DNA of 64,000 nucleotides, taken from NCBI RefSeq assembly GCF_008086045.1, contig NZ_VSEY01000004.1:62001-126000 (forward strand). The letters are read 5' to 3'. The stretch's first letter is position 1. Every line of letters starts with the position of its first letter. This document shows, one piece after another, positions 33,837 through 42,427 of the stretch. The translations under genes and the position numbers were made by a program. The notes beneath the pieces were generated by a model, which saw only the letters and a list, made by a program, of their open reading frames with translations, was not told the DNA's origin and did no database searches. Source of the stretch: Nonomuraea sp. PA05 (GTDB lineage: Bacteria; Actinomycetota; Actinomycetes; Streptosporangiales; Streptosporangiaceae).

Positions 33837-34792
33837 GACCGGCCTGCCTTGAGTCGTACGCGCGGATCGACCGCGGCGTAGAGCACGTCGGCGACCAGCG
33901 CGCCGAGCACCGTGGCCACCGAGATCAGCAGCGTGACGCCGAGCAGGATCGGGTAGTCCCGCTTGAGCGCCGCCTGCCAGAACAGCAGCCCCATGCCCGG
34001 GTAGTTGAACAGCCGCTCGACCACGAGAGCGCCGCTGAACAGCGCGGGCAGGTACATGCCGAGCAGGGTGATGACGGGGAACAGGCCGTTGCGCAGCGTG
34101 TGCCCGACGATCACCCGGCCCTCCGACAGGCCCTTGCTGCGTGCCGTGCGGACGTAGTTCTCGTTCAGGTTGTCGACCATGGACGAGCGCACGTAGCGGG
34201 AGTAGACCGCGACGGTGAGGATCGTCAGGGTGAGCGTCGGCAGCACCAGCCCGGCCGGGTCGGCCAGCACCTCCGCCATGGTGAAGCCCTGCGGGGCCTC
34301 GGGCGGCAGCACCGGCCACACCTGGGAGAACAGAATGATCATCATGAGACCCATGAAGAAGATGGGCGTGGCGTAGGCCAGCAGCGCCAGCCCGTTGATG
34401 GTGTAGTCGGGCCAGCGGTTGCGCCGCACCGCCTGCACCACGCCCAGCGGGACGGCCACCACGACCGCCAGGAACGTCGAGGCCAGCGACAGGAGCATGG
34501 TCTTGGGCAGCCGCTGCCAGATGGCCTCGGTCACCGACTGGTTGAGCTGGAAGGAGTAGCCCAGGTCGCCCTGGACCAGCCGCTGCAGGTACATCGCGTA
34601 CTGCTGCCACAGCGGCCGGTCGTACCCCATCTCGTGGTTGAAGGCGGCGATCTGCTGGAGCGTCGCCTCCTTGCCGAGGATGGCCCGCGCCGCACCGCCG
34701 GGCAGCAGGTGCAGGATCACGAACGTGATCAGCGTCACCAGGATCACGATGACCAGGGCCTGGCCCAGGCGCGTGAGGAGGTAGCGGGCCAA
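33833..34792 (-). CDS. Peptide ABC transporter permease (DppB type)
   Basis: A 319-residue inner-membrane protein. The N-terminus (MARYLLTRLGQALVIVILVT) is the classic DppB first helix, followed by LPGGAARAILGKEAT, GDLGYSFQLNQSV, the helix AYATPIFFMGLMMIILF and the EAA loop ENYVRTARSKGLSEGRVIVGHTLRN. The start is TTG 34792: it begins at the conserved N-terminus, three bases after the binding-protein stop, with GGAAGAG within the end of that gene. No better ATG exists nearby. The stop overlaps the DppC start. Confidence 0.9.
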   Translation of the reverse strand: MARYLLTRLGQALVIVILVTLITFVILHLLPGGAARAILGKEATLQQIAAFNHEMGYDRPLWQQYAMYLQRLVQGDLGYSFQLNQSVTEAIWQRLPKTMLLSLASTFLAVVVAVPLGVVQAVRRNRWPDYTINGLALLAYATPIFFMGLMMIILFSQVWPVLPPEAPQGFTMAEVLADPAGLVLPTLTLTILTVAVYSRYVRSSMVDNLNENYVRTARSKGLSEGRVIVGHTLRNGLFPVITLLGMYLPALFSGALVVERLFNYPGMGLLFWQAALKRDYPILLGVTLLISVATVLGALVADVLYAAVDPRVRLKAGRS

Positions 34793-34795
34793 CGG

Positions 34796-36529
34796 TCAGC
34801 TCTTCCAGGACCAGTCTTGGAAGTACATCAGGTTCATCGGGTCCTGCGGCTCGACGCCCTGCAGCCCCGACTTGTACGCCGAGATCTGGTAGACGGGGTT
34901 CGGCATCCACAGCACCGGCAGGTCCTTGGCCAGGAAGTCGTTGTACTCCTGGAGGGCGGCGGCGTCGTCGGAGAACTGCGCCTTCTCGATCAGCTCGTCG
35001 GCCTCGGGGTTGCTGTAGCTGCCGAGGTTGACGGGGGCGTCGGTCTGGAACAGGCGCTCACCGGAGGCGAAGGCCGGGTAGTACCAGCTGCCCTGCGAGC
35101 CGAAGAACGACATGTCCCAGTCGCACTTGGACTCCTCGGGCTTGCAGGCCGGAGTGACCGCGACGGAGTCGGGCACCTCCTTGATGGTGAGCTGCACGCC
35201 GACCTTGGCCATCGTCGACTTGATCTCGGCGAACATCTTGGTGGTCGCGGCGAAGCCGGACTGGCTGGTGACGGTGAAGCTCAGCGGGGTGTCCTTGGCG
35301 ATGCCCTCGCCGCACAGGGCGGGGTCGGCGCAGGTGGTCTGCCCGTCGGGGGTCACCTTCCAGCCGTGGCTCTCCAGCAACTGCTGGGCCTTGGCCGGGT
35401 CGAACGGGTAGGCGCAGCCCTGGCCGGCGGGCGAGCCCTGCTTGGCGGGCACCGGGCCGCAGGTGGGGGCGGCCATGTCCGACCAGATCACCTTGCTGAT
35501 CGTGGGCTGGTCGATGAGCATCTGCAGCGCCTGGCGCAGGTACGGCTGCTTGAACAACACCCCTGACTTGGGGTTGTTGTAGTTGAGCTGCAGGTACGTG
35601 ATCGACCATCCGTACCAGGGGGCGACCTTGTAGCTCTTCGACTCCAGGTAGGCCTTCTGCGACAGGTTGGCCGGCGGGATGTAGCCGTAGTCGATCTGGC
35701 CGGCGCGCAGCACGTTGAACTCGGCGTCGTCGCCGGTGAACGGGCGCAGCACGATCTTGTTCAGCTTCGGCTTGTCGGGGCCGGAGTAGGCCTCCTGCTT
35801 GGCCAGGACCACCTCGCCGCTGGGCACGTAGCTCGCCAGCTTCCACGGGCCGCTGGTGGTCTTCCACAGCGGGTTGGTCGCGTACGACTTGGGGTCCTTG
35901 GAGGCGGCGGTCAGCTCCTCGAAGGTCTTCTTCGCGTCGCCCTTGTCCCAGGCGTGCTGGGGCAGCGGCACGATGCGGTTGAGCTGGTTGCCGACGAACC
36001 AGGCGGCGTTGTACGCCTTCGTGGTGGTCAGCGAGAACGTCTTGTCGTCCTTGACCTTGAAGGACTCGACGTTGTCGGGGAAGCCGCCGGGCTTGTAGGA
36101 GGCCCACTTGTCCTTGTTGGCGGTGACCAGGTCCCACCAGAACTTCACGTCCTTGGTGGTGATCGGCTTGCCGTCGGACCAGGTGTTGTCCTTGAGCGTG
36201 ATCGTCAGTGTCCTGCCCTTGTCGCTGACGACGGGCGGCTCGGCCAGCGACCGCTGCGGGTTGACGTTGTCGGTGCTGGAGCCGTCGAGCTGGTAGCTGT
36301 ACAGCTTGCGGTACAGGGCGGTGGAGAAGATGTCGTTCTCGCCCTGGGTGAAGCCGGGGGCCGAGATCGGCAGGATCCAGTTCGGCGTGCGCAGGGCCAC
36401 GGTCACGGTGTCCTTGCCCTGCGCGCCGCCGCCCTGCTGCGGACTGCCGCCGCCGGCGCCCGCGCTGCAGGCGGTCAGACTGAGCCCGATGGCCACCACG
36501 CCGCTCAGGATGCGGGTTCTCGTCCCCAT
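34796..36529 (-). CDS. Peptide-binding lipoprotein of an ABC importer (SBP_bac_5)
   Basis: A 577-residue extracytoplasmic binding protein. A lipoprotein signal with the lipobox LTAC (Cys ~21) anchors it, followed by a Gly/Gln/Ser linker. The body has the cluster C binding-protein pattern: TITLKDNTWSDGKPITTKDVKFWWDLV, YIPPANLSQKAYLESK, FKQPYLRQALQMLIDQPTIS, and ELIEKAQFSDDAAALQEYNDFLAKDLP (phrases listed separately). It delivers a peptide-like ligand to the permeases. ATG 36529 has GAGGAGA 4 bases upstream, and a near-consensus promoter lies about 55-80 bases upstream. An adjacent M81-type metallopeptidase suggests an unusual peptide as substrate. Confidence 0.93.
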   Translation of the reverse strand: MGTRTRILSGVVAIGLSLTACSAGAGGGSPQQGGGAQGKDTVTVALRTPNWILPISAPGFTQGENDIFSTALYRKLYSYQLDGSSTDNVNPQRSLAEPPVVSDKGRTLTITLKDNTWSDGKPITTKDVKFWWDLVTANKDKWASYKPGGFPDNVESFKVKDDKTFSLTTTKAYNAAWFVGNQLNRIVPLPQHAWDKGDAKKTFEELTAASKDPKSYATNPLWKTTSGPWKLASYVPSGEVVLAKQEAYSGPDKPKLNKIVLRPFTGDDAEFNVLRAGQIDYGYIPPANLSQKAYLESKSYKVAPWYGWSITYLQLNYNNPKSGVLFKQPYLRQALQMLIDQPTISKVIWSDMAAPTCGPVPAKQGSPAGQGCAYPFDPAKAQQLLESHGWKVTPDGQTTCADPALCGEGIAKDTPLSFTVTSQSGFAATTKMFAEIKSTMAKVGVQLTIKEVPDSVAVTPACKPEESKCDWDMSFFGSQGSWYYPAFASGERLFQTDAPVNLGSYSNPEADELIEKAQFSDDAAALQEYNDFLAKDLPVLWMPNPVYQISAYKSGLQGVEPQDPMNLMYFQDWSWKS

Positions 36530-36582
36530 GTTTCTCCTCGTCGGAACGTGCGCGTGCCCTCCAGGGGCCCTTCAATCGGGAG

Positions 36583-36611
36583 AATGTATAGAGGTACAAG
36601 TTCTAAGTCAA
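36583..36611 (-). promoter_or_regulatory. Sigma70-like promoter for the peptide importer operon
   Basis: On the - strand TTGACT (36611-36606) and TACATT (36588-36583) are separated by exactly 17 bases, close to the vegetative consensus. The lipoprotein start is about 54 bases downstream. The AT-rich stretch contrasts sharply with the flanking sequence. Confidence 0.75.
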
Positions 36612-36638
36612 TGCGAAAAATCACCTTTGTTCGGGACA

Positions 36639-36665
36639 CTTATTTCGGGATAGAGTCCCCGGCGA
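36639..36665. promoter_or_regulatory. Imperfect dyad, possible ROK operator
   Basis: Between the importer promoter and the ROK gene, GGGAC...TAT and ATA...GTCCC form an interrupted dyad around TTCGGG. It is a plausible operator for the ROK regulator encoded 60 bases away, but the symmetry is imperfect. Coordinates are approximate. Confidence 0.3.
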
Positions 36666-36728
36666 AGCATCTATCGGGTGATCGTTCTCGTGCCCGATGA
36701 TGGGTGTTCCATCAAGGGGAGGAGAGGC

Positions 36729-37868
36729 ATGTCGGAGCCGCCCGCCAATCTGCGCGAGCAGGCGTTGAGCCTGCTGGCCAGCGGCAAGGCCGCCTCCCGC
36801 GCGGATCTGGTGGAGATCATGGAGGTGGCTCCGTCCACGGTCTCCAGCGTGGTGCGCCGCCTGCTGGAGGAGGGCACGATCCTGGAGGAGGGCGTGGGCG
36901 CCTCCACCGGCGGGCGCCGGCCCAGGATCCTGCGGCTGCGCGAGGACGGCGGCGTGTTCGTGGTCGCCGAGCTGGGCGCCCGCCACGCCCGCGTCGGCCT
37001 CTGCTCCCCCACCGGCGCCCTCCAGGCGGTCCAGGAGTTCGCCGTCGACATAGGAGCAGGCCCCAAAGCGATCTTCGACCGGATCACCGAGGCCTTCGAC
37101 GGCATCAGGACCGCCCACGCGCCCGGCCGCCGGCTGCTGGCCGTCGGCATGGCGCTGCCCGGCCCGGTGGACTTCCCGCACGGACGGCTCGTCGGCCCCG
37201 CCCGCATGCCCGGCTGGAGCGGCTACGACGTCCAGCGCGACCTGCGCGACCGCTTCCAGGTGACCGCCGTCGTCGACAACGACGCCAAGGCCGCCGCGAT
37301 CGGCGAGCACGTCACCCGCCGCGAGGCAGGCGACATGATCTACGTCAAGGCCGGCAGCGGCATCGGCGGCTGCCTCGTCAGCGGCGCCCAGATCTACCGG
37401 GGCGGACGCGGGCTGAGCGGCGACGTCACCCACGTGCGGGTCGCCGACAGCGGCGAGCGCGACTGCACCTGCGGCAGCCGCGGCTGCCTGGAGACCGTCG
37501 CCAGCGGCGCCGCGCTCGCCCGCGAGCTGGCAGGCCGCGGCCTGCCCGTGACCAGCCTCCGCGACGTCATCGCCGCCACCGTCAACGCCGACCCCGCCGT
37601 GGTCACCCTCGTCCGCCAGGCCGGCCGCCACCTGGGCGTCGCCCTGTCGGGCCTGGTCAACTTCCTCAACCCCGACAGCGTCGTCATCGGCGGCGCGCTG
37701 TCGAGCCTGGACGTCTACGTGGCGGCCGTCAAAGGCATGCTCTACGAGCGCTGCCTGCCGCCCCTGACCCAGTCGCTGTCCATCGAGGCGAGCATCGCCG
37801 GCCCCGACGCGGCCCTCATCGGGCTGGGCCGGCTCCTGCGGGAGACCGCCGACGTCCGCCCCTCCTAG
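36729..37868 (+). CDS. ROK-family transcriptional regulator
   Basis: A 379-residue regulator with an N-terminal winged helix (REQALSLLASGKAASRADLVEI, APSTVSSVVRRLLEEG) and a C-terminal ROK/sugar-kinase-like domain. The ROK zinc site CTCGSRGCLE is present near 246-255, and VVDNDAKAAAIGEH holds the kinase-type Asp. ROK regulators are usually repressors released by a sugar or metabolite. It diverges from the peptide importer and is followed by the M81 metallopeptidase, so it probably controls both. ATG 36729 follows GGGGAGGAGAGG. A different ROK protein occurs at 58301. Confidence 0.9.
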   Translation: MSEPPANLREQALSLLASGKAASRADLVEIMEVAPSTVSSVVRRLLEEGTILEEGVGASTGGRRPRILRLREDGGVFVVAELGARHARVGLCSPTGALQAVQEFAVDIGAGPKAIFDRITEAFDGIRTAHAPGRRLLAVGMALPGPVDFPHGRLVGPARMPGWSGYDVQRDLRDRFQVTAVVDNDAKAAAIGEHVTRREAGDMIYVKAGSGIGGCLVSGAQIYRGGRGLSGDVTHVRVADSGERDCTCGSRGCLETVASGAALARELAGRGLPVTSLRDVIAATVNADPAVVTLVRQAGRHLGVALSGLVNFLNPDSVVIGGALSSLDVYVAAVKGMLYERCLPPLTQSLSIEASIAGPDAALIGLGRLLRETADVRPS

Positions 37869-37882
37869 AAAGCACCACCACG

Positions 37883-39313
37883 TTGTCTCTGCGCATCGCC
37901 ATCTGTGGCGTCCACATCGAGTCCAGCACCTTCTCGCCGCACCTCAGCGGCGCCGGCGACTTCACCGTCACCCGCGGCCAGGCCCTGCTCGACAGGTACG
38001 ACTGGCTCGCCGACCCGTGGGCGGCCGACGTGGAATGGGTGCCCATCGTGCACGCCCGCGCCCTGCCCGGCGGCGCGGTCGAGCCCGCCGCGTACGACGC
38101 GTGGCGGGCCGAGATCGTCCAGGGCCTGTCCAGCGGCGCGTTCGACGGGGTGCTGCTCGACATCCACGGCGCGATGAGCGTCGTCGGCCGCCAGGACGCC
38201 GAGGGCGACCTGATCACCGCGATCCGCTCCGTCATCGGCCCGGAGCCGCTCGTGTCGGCGGCCATGGACCTGCACGGCAACGTCTCCCCCACCCTGTTCG
38301 CCGGCTGCGATCTGCTGACCTGCTACCGCACCGCGCCGCACGTGGACGTCTGGGAGACCCGCGAGCGCGCCGCCCGCAACCTCGTCGAGGCCCTGCGCAG
38401 GGGCGGGCGCCCGCACAAGTCGCTGGTCCACGTGCCCATCCTGCTCCCAGGCGAGATGACCAGCACCCGCGTCGAGCCCGCCCGCGGCCTGTACGCCCGC
38501 ATCCCCGGCATCGAGGCCAGGCCCGGCGTGATCGACGCGGCCGTCTGGATCGGCTTCGCCTGGGCCGACGAGCCGCGCTGCACCGGCGCTGTCGTGGCCA
38601 CCGGCACCGACGCCGCCGCCACCGAGCAGGCGGCCCGCGAGCTGGGGCAGGCGTTCTGGGACGCGCGCGACGACTTCGCCTTCGTCGCGCCCACCGGCTC
38701 CATGGACGAGTGCCTGGACGCCGCCCTCAAAGAGGGCTCCGCCCGGCCGTACTTCATCAGCGACTCCGGCGACAACCCGGGAGCGGGCGGCGCCGACGAC
38801 GTCACCTACGCGCTGGAGCGGATGCTGGCCAGGCCCGAGATCCGCGACGGCTCCACCCGCGCCGTCTTCGCCTCCCTCTTCGACCCCGAGGCGGTGGCGC
38901 AGGTCGCGCACCTCCCGGTCGGCTCGCCTGTCAGCGTCCGCGCCGGCGGGCGCCTCGACACCCGGCCGCCGGGGCCGCTCCTGCTGGAGGGCACGCTGGA
39001 GGCCGTCGCCGACGACCCCGACGGCGGGCAGGTGGTCAGCGTGCGCGTCGGCGGGCTGAGCGTCTTCCTGACCTCGCGCCGCATGCAGTACCGGCTGCTG
39101 GAGTCGTACCGGCGGCTCGGGGTGGACGTCGGTCAGGTGGACATCGTCACGGTCAAGATCGGGTACCTGGAGCCGGAGCTGTTCGAGGCGGCGGCCGGCT
39201 GGATGCTGGCGCTCACGCCCGGAGGCGTGGACCAGGACCTGCACCGGCTGCCGTACCGGAACCTGAAGCGGCCGATCTTCCCGCTGGACCGGGACGCGGC
39301 GCTGGGAGCTTGA
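37883..39313 (+). CDS. M81-family metallopeptidase (MlrC-like)
   Basis: A 476-residue member of the M81/microcystinase-C family (MlrC). Recognisable motifs are RIAICGVHIESSTFSP at the N-terminus, LLDIHGAM and AAMDLHGNVS (metal-binding Asp/His), TAPHVDVWETRERAA, and SDSGDNPGAGGADDVTYALE, the family's Asp-rich Gly loop. MlrC hydrolyses the linear tetrapeptide left after microcystin opening, but most relatives have no known substrate. Start TTG 37883 lies 15 bases after the ROK stop and begins the conserved domain; the ribosome binding site (AGAAAG) is weak. Together with the divergent peptide importer it points to uptake and cleavage of an unusual peptide. Confidence 0.88.
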   Translation: MSLRIAICGVHIESSTFSPHLSGAGDFTVTRGQALLDRYDWLADPWAADVEWVPIVHARALPGGAVEPAAYDAWRAEIVQGLSSGAFDGVLLDIHGAMSVVGRQDAEGDLITAIRSVIGPEPLVSAAMDLHGNVSPTLFAGCDLLTCYRTAPHVDVWETRERAARNLVEALRRGGRPHKSLVHVPILLPGEMTSTRVEPARGLYARIPGIEARPGVIDAAVWIGFAWADEPRCTGAVVATGTDAAATEQAARELGQAFWDARDDFAFVAPTGSMDECLDAALKEGSARPYFISDSGDNPGAGGADDVTYALERMLARPEIRDGSTRAVFASLFDPEAVAQVAHLPVGSPVSVRAGGRLDTRPPGPLLLEGTLEAVADDPDGGQVVSVRVGGLSVFLTSRRMQYRLLESYRRLGVDVGQVDIVTVKIGYLEPELFEAAAGWMLALTPGGVDQDLHRLPYRNLKRPIFPLDRDAALGA

Positions 39314-39347
39314 CACCTCTGCGGCAGGACCGATAGGTCCGTCGCTC

Positions 39348-40247
39348 GTGTCATCCAGAATCGCCTTACCCGGCTTATGCGCCCTGGCACTCCTGGTGCC
39401 GCTCGTCCCCGCCGCCGTCCTGCCCGGAGCCGCGAACGCGGCCACCTGCGTGGCCGTCACCGCGTTCCTGGTCGTGCCCGTCGTGGTGCTGCGGCGCAGG
39501 CGGTGGGCGCCGCGGCTGGGCGCCGCGCTGCTGGCCCTGCTCGCCGTGGCCGCCGCCACGCCGTCGCTCACCGGGCTGGGCGCGCCGAGCCCGGAGGAGC
39601 TCCAGGTCGCTCTGACGCTCCAGCACGCCAGGGGCGGACCCGCCGACTCCGCCGCCCTGCTCTCCAGCGAAGCGCTGAGCGGCCTTCCCTGGAGCGGCGA
39701 GTTCCTGCTGCTGCTCGCGCTCGCCTGCCTGGCGGGCGCGGGGCTGCTGCTGGCGCTCCACCGGCTACTCCACCACCAGGCGCGTGAGCTCCTCCCGCTG
39801 CGCTGGCGGTGGCCGCTGGCCATGTGGAGCGCGGCCCTGGTGCTGGTGAGCGTTCCCTACGCGATGCTGGTGGGGATCCTGGCCTCCGGGCCGAGCGAGA
39901 TGGGGATGTCGTTCATCGACGGCGTCTGCTTCGGCAACTCGGGGGAGCTCATGTTCGCGACGGCCGTCCTGGCCCTTCTTCCCGATCCGATCGTGGTCGC
40001 CGTGGGCTTCGGCTTGTGGGCGCTGCTGGCGGGCACCGGTCACCGGCCGGCGGCCCGGGTCGCGGGCTGGCTGACGGTGGTGCCGCTGGTGGCCGGTGAC
40101 CTGATGGTGAGCTGGCTGCCCGTGCTCGGCTGCGGGCTGTCCTCGGACGAGGTGACCAGCCCTGTCACCTCGGCGTGGGTGCTGTACGTGCTGCTTCCCA
40201 TCGTCCTGATCCTTCTGGCGGTACGGCTGCGCCGGGCCCCTCGCTGA
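39348..40247 (+). CDS. Hypothetical multi-pass membrane protein
   Basis: A 299-residue protein I cannot place in a family. It has about six to seven hydrophobic segments: ALPGLCALALLVPLVPAAV, a second with VAVTAFLVVPVVVL followed by RRRRW, LGAALLALLAVAAAT, LLLLALACLAGAGLLLAL, MWSAALVLVSVPYAMLVGIL, a later pair, and a basic C-terminus RLRRAPR. The positive-inside pattern is consistent with a membrane protein. GTG 39348 is the first start after the peptidase but has no obvious ribosome binding site. The last 83 bases overlap, on the other strand, a small frame coupled to the DUF3500 gene. Confidence 0.65.
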   Translation: MSSRIALPGLCALALLVPLVPAAVLPGAANAATCVAVTAFLVVPVVVLRRRRWAPRLGAALLALLAVAAATPSLTGLGAPSPEELQVALTLQHARGGPADSAALLSSEALSGLPWSGEFLLLLALACLAGAGLLLALHRLLHHQARELLPLRWRWPLAMWSAALVLVSVPYAMLVGILASGPSEMGMSFIDGVCFGNSGELMFATAVLALLPDPIVVAVGFGLWALLAGTGHRPAARVAGWLTVVPLVAGDLMVSWLPVLGCGLSSDEVTSPVTSAWVLYVLLPIVLILLAVRLRRAPR

Positions 40248-40389
40248 GCTCCGCCCGGATGGCCGCCCCGTCGGCGTAGAGCACCGGTGGGGCGGTGTGC
40301 TCGCGGTGCTCGACCTCCACGACCAGCCCCTGCGACCGGGTCTGCTCCCATGCGTGGACCTCGTCCACCGTACGCACCTCAGCAGTCAT
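40165..40389 (-). CDS. Possible small protein coupled to the DUF3500 gene
   Basis: A 74-residue frame whose ATG overlaps the DUF3500 stop (ATGA). The first ~50 residues (MTAEVRTVDEVHAWEQTR..., VVEVEHREHTAPPVLYADG) use the same G/C-rich third positions as neighbouring genes, which supports coding. The last ~20 codons, where it lies antisense to the membrane protein gene, lose this bias. It may therefore be a real short gene whose tail simply runs into the convergent gene. No family is recognised. Confidence 0.45.
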   Translation of the reverse strand: MTAEVRTVDEVHAWEQTRSQGLVVEVEHREHTAPPVLYADGAAIRAELSEGPGAAVPPEGSGRWEAARTAPTPR

Positions 40390-41627
40390 CGGGCCTGCCA
40401 CTGGCGGACCCAGGCGCGGCCGTAGTCGTTGCCGTGCGGGGTGCGCAGCACGGTGTGGACGTGGAACGGCTTGGGCGTGTCGTAGTCGAGGAACACCCCG
40501 CAGTGGTGGTCCAACTCGGCGATGAGCACCGGCGACTGCAGCCGGTAGTAGAAGACGTCGCCCGGCCGGTGGCCGCCGATCCAGCAGAACCAGGTCTCGT
40601 CCAGGTGCTCGGCGATCTCCCTCATGCGGGCGGCGCGCGGCCCCTCCGGCAGCAGCCGGACGTAGCACTCGGCGATCGCCAGGGCGTGCTCGCGCGCCTC
40701 GGCGGGCGCGTCGGCGAGACTCACCCCCTCGAACGGGATGACGCGGTTGTCCTGGAACGCCCCCGCCAGGTGCCGTTCGTCGCCGGGGTGCACGCGGCCC
40801 TCCGGCATCGCGGGATCGACCATCCGCTCGTACAGGACGGCCTGCCCGCGCTGCTCCCGCGTCAGCGCGCCCATCAGCCGCAACCCGAGCTCCACCCGGT
40901 CGGCGAACAGGCCGCGCAGGCCCGCGTGCGGGCCCGCATCGATCTCGTCGGGCTCGGCGCCGAGGAACACCGGCGACAGCACCATGCGGCCCTCGACGAC
41001 CAGGCAGTTGAGCGCGCAGTGGTGGCCGTAGAGCTGCCAGCCCCACGGGGCCCGCGGGTCGGGGGTGCCGTAGAGTGCGAGGTTGTAGCTGAACTCGTTG
41101 AGGATGGTCTCCAGGCCGACGACCTCGCCGAGGAAGCCGTTGACCAGCATCATCGCGTGCGCCAGCCGGTAGCCCTCAGGGGAGAGCGAGGCGCGCACCA
41201 GGGCCAGCGCCCGCTCGCGGACGGCCCGCGGCTGCAGGTCCAGCCGCACGCCGGTGTCGAACTGCATGAACTCCGGGTTGGCCCAGGTCTGCCACTCGAC
41301 GGCGTCCACGGCGAACGTGATCCGCTCGCGCCCCTCGGCGTCCAGGGCGGAGAGCAGGTCGTTCGCGGCGGTCACCATCGCCTCGACCGGCGCCTCCTCC
41401 CCCGGCTCGGCCGGCTTGAGCGGGTGGAGGCCCGCGCGCAGGGCGCCGTCCTCGGTGACGCCGTGGAAGTCGTTCTCGTAGAGCGGCGTCCAGCCCTCGA
41501 CCAGGCCGCCGGTGAACGTGCCCGGCTTCCTGGCGAACTCGCGATAGGCGTACGGGTCGAGCCCCCGCACCTCGGCCAGCCTCGGGTGATCGTGCGGGAA
41601 CAGGTACTGGCGGTACTCGCCGGGCAT
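40386..41627 (-). CDS. DUF3500 family protein
   Basis: A 413-residue cytosolic protein of the DUF3500 family. The diagnostic stretch is WGWQLYGHHCALNCLVVEGRMVL followed by SPVFLGAEPDEID, with LDLQPRAVRERALALVRASLS before and FYYRLQSPVLIAELDHHCGVFLDYD and HTVLRTPHGNDYG after (phrases listed separately). The many conserved His/Asp/Glu residues suggest a metalloenzyme, but the function is not established. ATG 41627 has AGGGG upstream. It follows the GntR gene after 13 bases and diverges from the fumarylacetoacetase-family operon, which suggests a shared catabolic theme. Confidence 0.85.
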   Translation of the reverse strand: MPGEYRQYLFPHDHPRLAEVRGLDPYAYREFARKPGTFTGGLVEGWTPLYENDFHGVTEDGALRAGLHPLKPAEPGEEAPVEAMVTAANDLLSALDAEGRERITFAVDAVEWQTWANPEFMQFDTGVRLDLQPRAVRERALALVRASLSPEGYRLAHAMMLVNGFLGEVVGLETILNEFSYNLALYGTPDPRAPWGWQLYGHHCALNCLVVEGRMVLSPVFLGAEPDEIDAGPHAGLRGLFADRVELGLRLMGALTREQRGQAVLYERMVDPAMPEGRVHPGDERHLAGAFQDNRVIPFEGVSLADAPAEAREHALAIAECYVRLLPEGPRAARMREIAEHLDETWFCWIGGHRPGDVFYYRLQSPVLIAELDHHCGVFLDYDTPKPFHVHTVLRTPHGNDYGRAWVRQWQAR

Positions 41628-41640
41628 GGGGAGCCCCTTC

Positions 41641-42351
41641 TTACGTGGTGGTGTTGTGCCGGGCGACGGCGGCGCGAACCGCGGCCTCGTCACCGGCGGC
41701 GATCGCCGCCACCAGGTCGGCGTGGACCTGGTAGCGCTCGGCGCGGTAGCCGGCGGCGGCAGGGTCGTCGTCGAGGCGGGAGGACGCGGCGCCCAGGTGG
41801 CCCAGGGTGCCGGTGTAGACGGCCCGCGCCATCGCGTTGGGGCTGATCGCGGCGATCCGCTCGTGCAGCGCCCAGTTGGCGCGCATGAAGCCGTCCCAGT
41901 CGGGGGCGGCGCGGAGCTGCGCCAGCAGGCCGCGCAGGTCGGCGACGTCCTGGCCGGTGCGGTGGCGGGCGGCGCCGACGTCGATGAGCTCCTCCAGGTG
42001 GTCGCGCAGCTCGATGGCGTCGGCGACCGTGCCCGGCTCCTCCTCGACGCTGAGCAGCGTGTGCCGCAGCCGCACCACGGGCCCGCGCTCGGCGACGAAC
42101 AGCCCGCCGCCGCGCCCCGGGCGGATCTCCAGCACGCCCCTGTCGCGCAGCAGCCGGACGGCCTCGCTGACCGTCGCGTAGGCCAGGCCGGTCTCCGCGC
42201 GCAGCGACTCCAGCGTGCCGACCGGCTCGCCAGGAGCCAGCCCGCGCGTGCGGATCCGGTCGTCGAGCAGGGCGGCGAGCTGCTCGGCACGGGTACGCGC
42301 GCCCTGCCCGAAGCCGGTCAGGGCTTGTCCGGATGAGGAACTCTGCGGCAT
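41641..42351 (-). CDS. GntR/FadR-type transcriptional regulator
   Basis: A 236-residue regulator with an N-terminal GntR winged helix (LDDRIRTRGLAPGEPVGTLE, LAYATVSEAVRLLRDRGVLE, GRGGGLFV) and an all-helical FCD effector domain (AIELRDHLEELIDVGAA, FMRANWALHERIA, YQVHADLVAAIAAGDEAAVRAAVARH). FCD proteins often bind carboxylates with a metal. It is first in an operon with DUF3500 and diverges from the FAH-type gene; the inverted repeat in the intergenic region is the likely operator. The metabolite may be a keto- or hydroxy-acid handled by the neighbouring enzymes (inference). Confidence 0.9.
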   Translation of the reverse strand: MPQSSSSGQALTGFGQGARTRAEQLAALLDDRIRTRGLAPGEPVGTLESLRAETGLAYATVSEAVRLLRDRGVLEIRPGRGGGLFVAERGPVVRLRHTLLSVEEEPGTVADAIELRDHLEELIDVGAARHRTGQDVADLRGLLAQLRAAPDWDGFMRANWALHERIAAISPNAMARAVYTGTLGHLGAASSRLDDDPAAAGYRAERYQVHADLVAAIAAGDEAAVRAAVARHNTTT

Positions 42352-42375
42352 AGTCCTTATCTAAGCACAAACCTT

Positions 42376-42395
42376 CGAACCTTTAGAAGGGTTCG
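42376..42395. promoter_or_regulatory. Inverted repeat CGAACC-N8-GGTTCG, probable GntR operator
   Basis: A perfect 6-bp dyad sits in the 76 bases between the GntR gene and the FAH-type gene, within ACCTTCGAACCTTTAGAAGG and the following GTTCG. Its size and location fit auto- and cross-regulation by the GntR protein. Confidence 0.6.
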
Positions 42396-42427
42396 CACCC
42401 TTCGTCCGCCGCAAGGAGAGATGACCG

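Noticed and set aside
34100..35566. Antisense open frame across permease and binding-protein genes
   Set aside because: It crosses two real genes on the other strand, has no ribosome binding site and shows no domain.
36704..37882. Upstream extension of the M81 peptidase frame through the ROK gene
   Set aside because: This part is the second frame of the ROK coding sequence and is Arg/Pro-rich. The conserved peptidase begins at TTG 37883.
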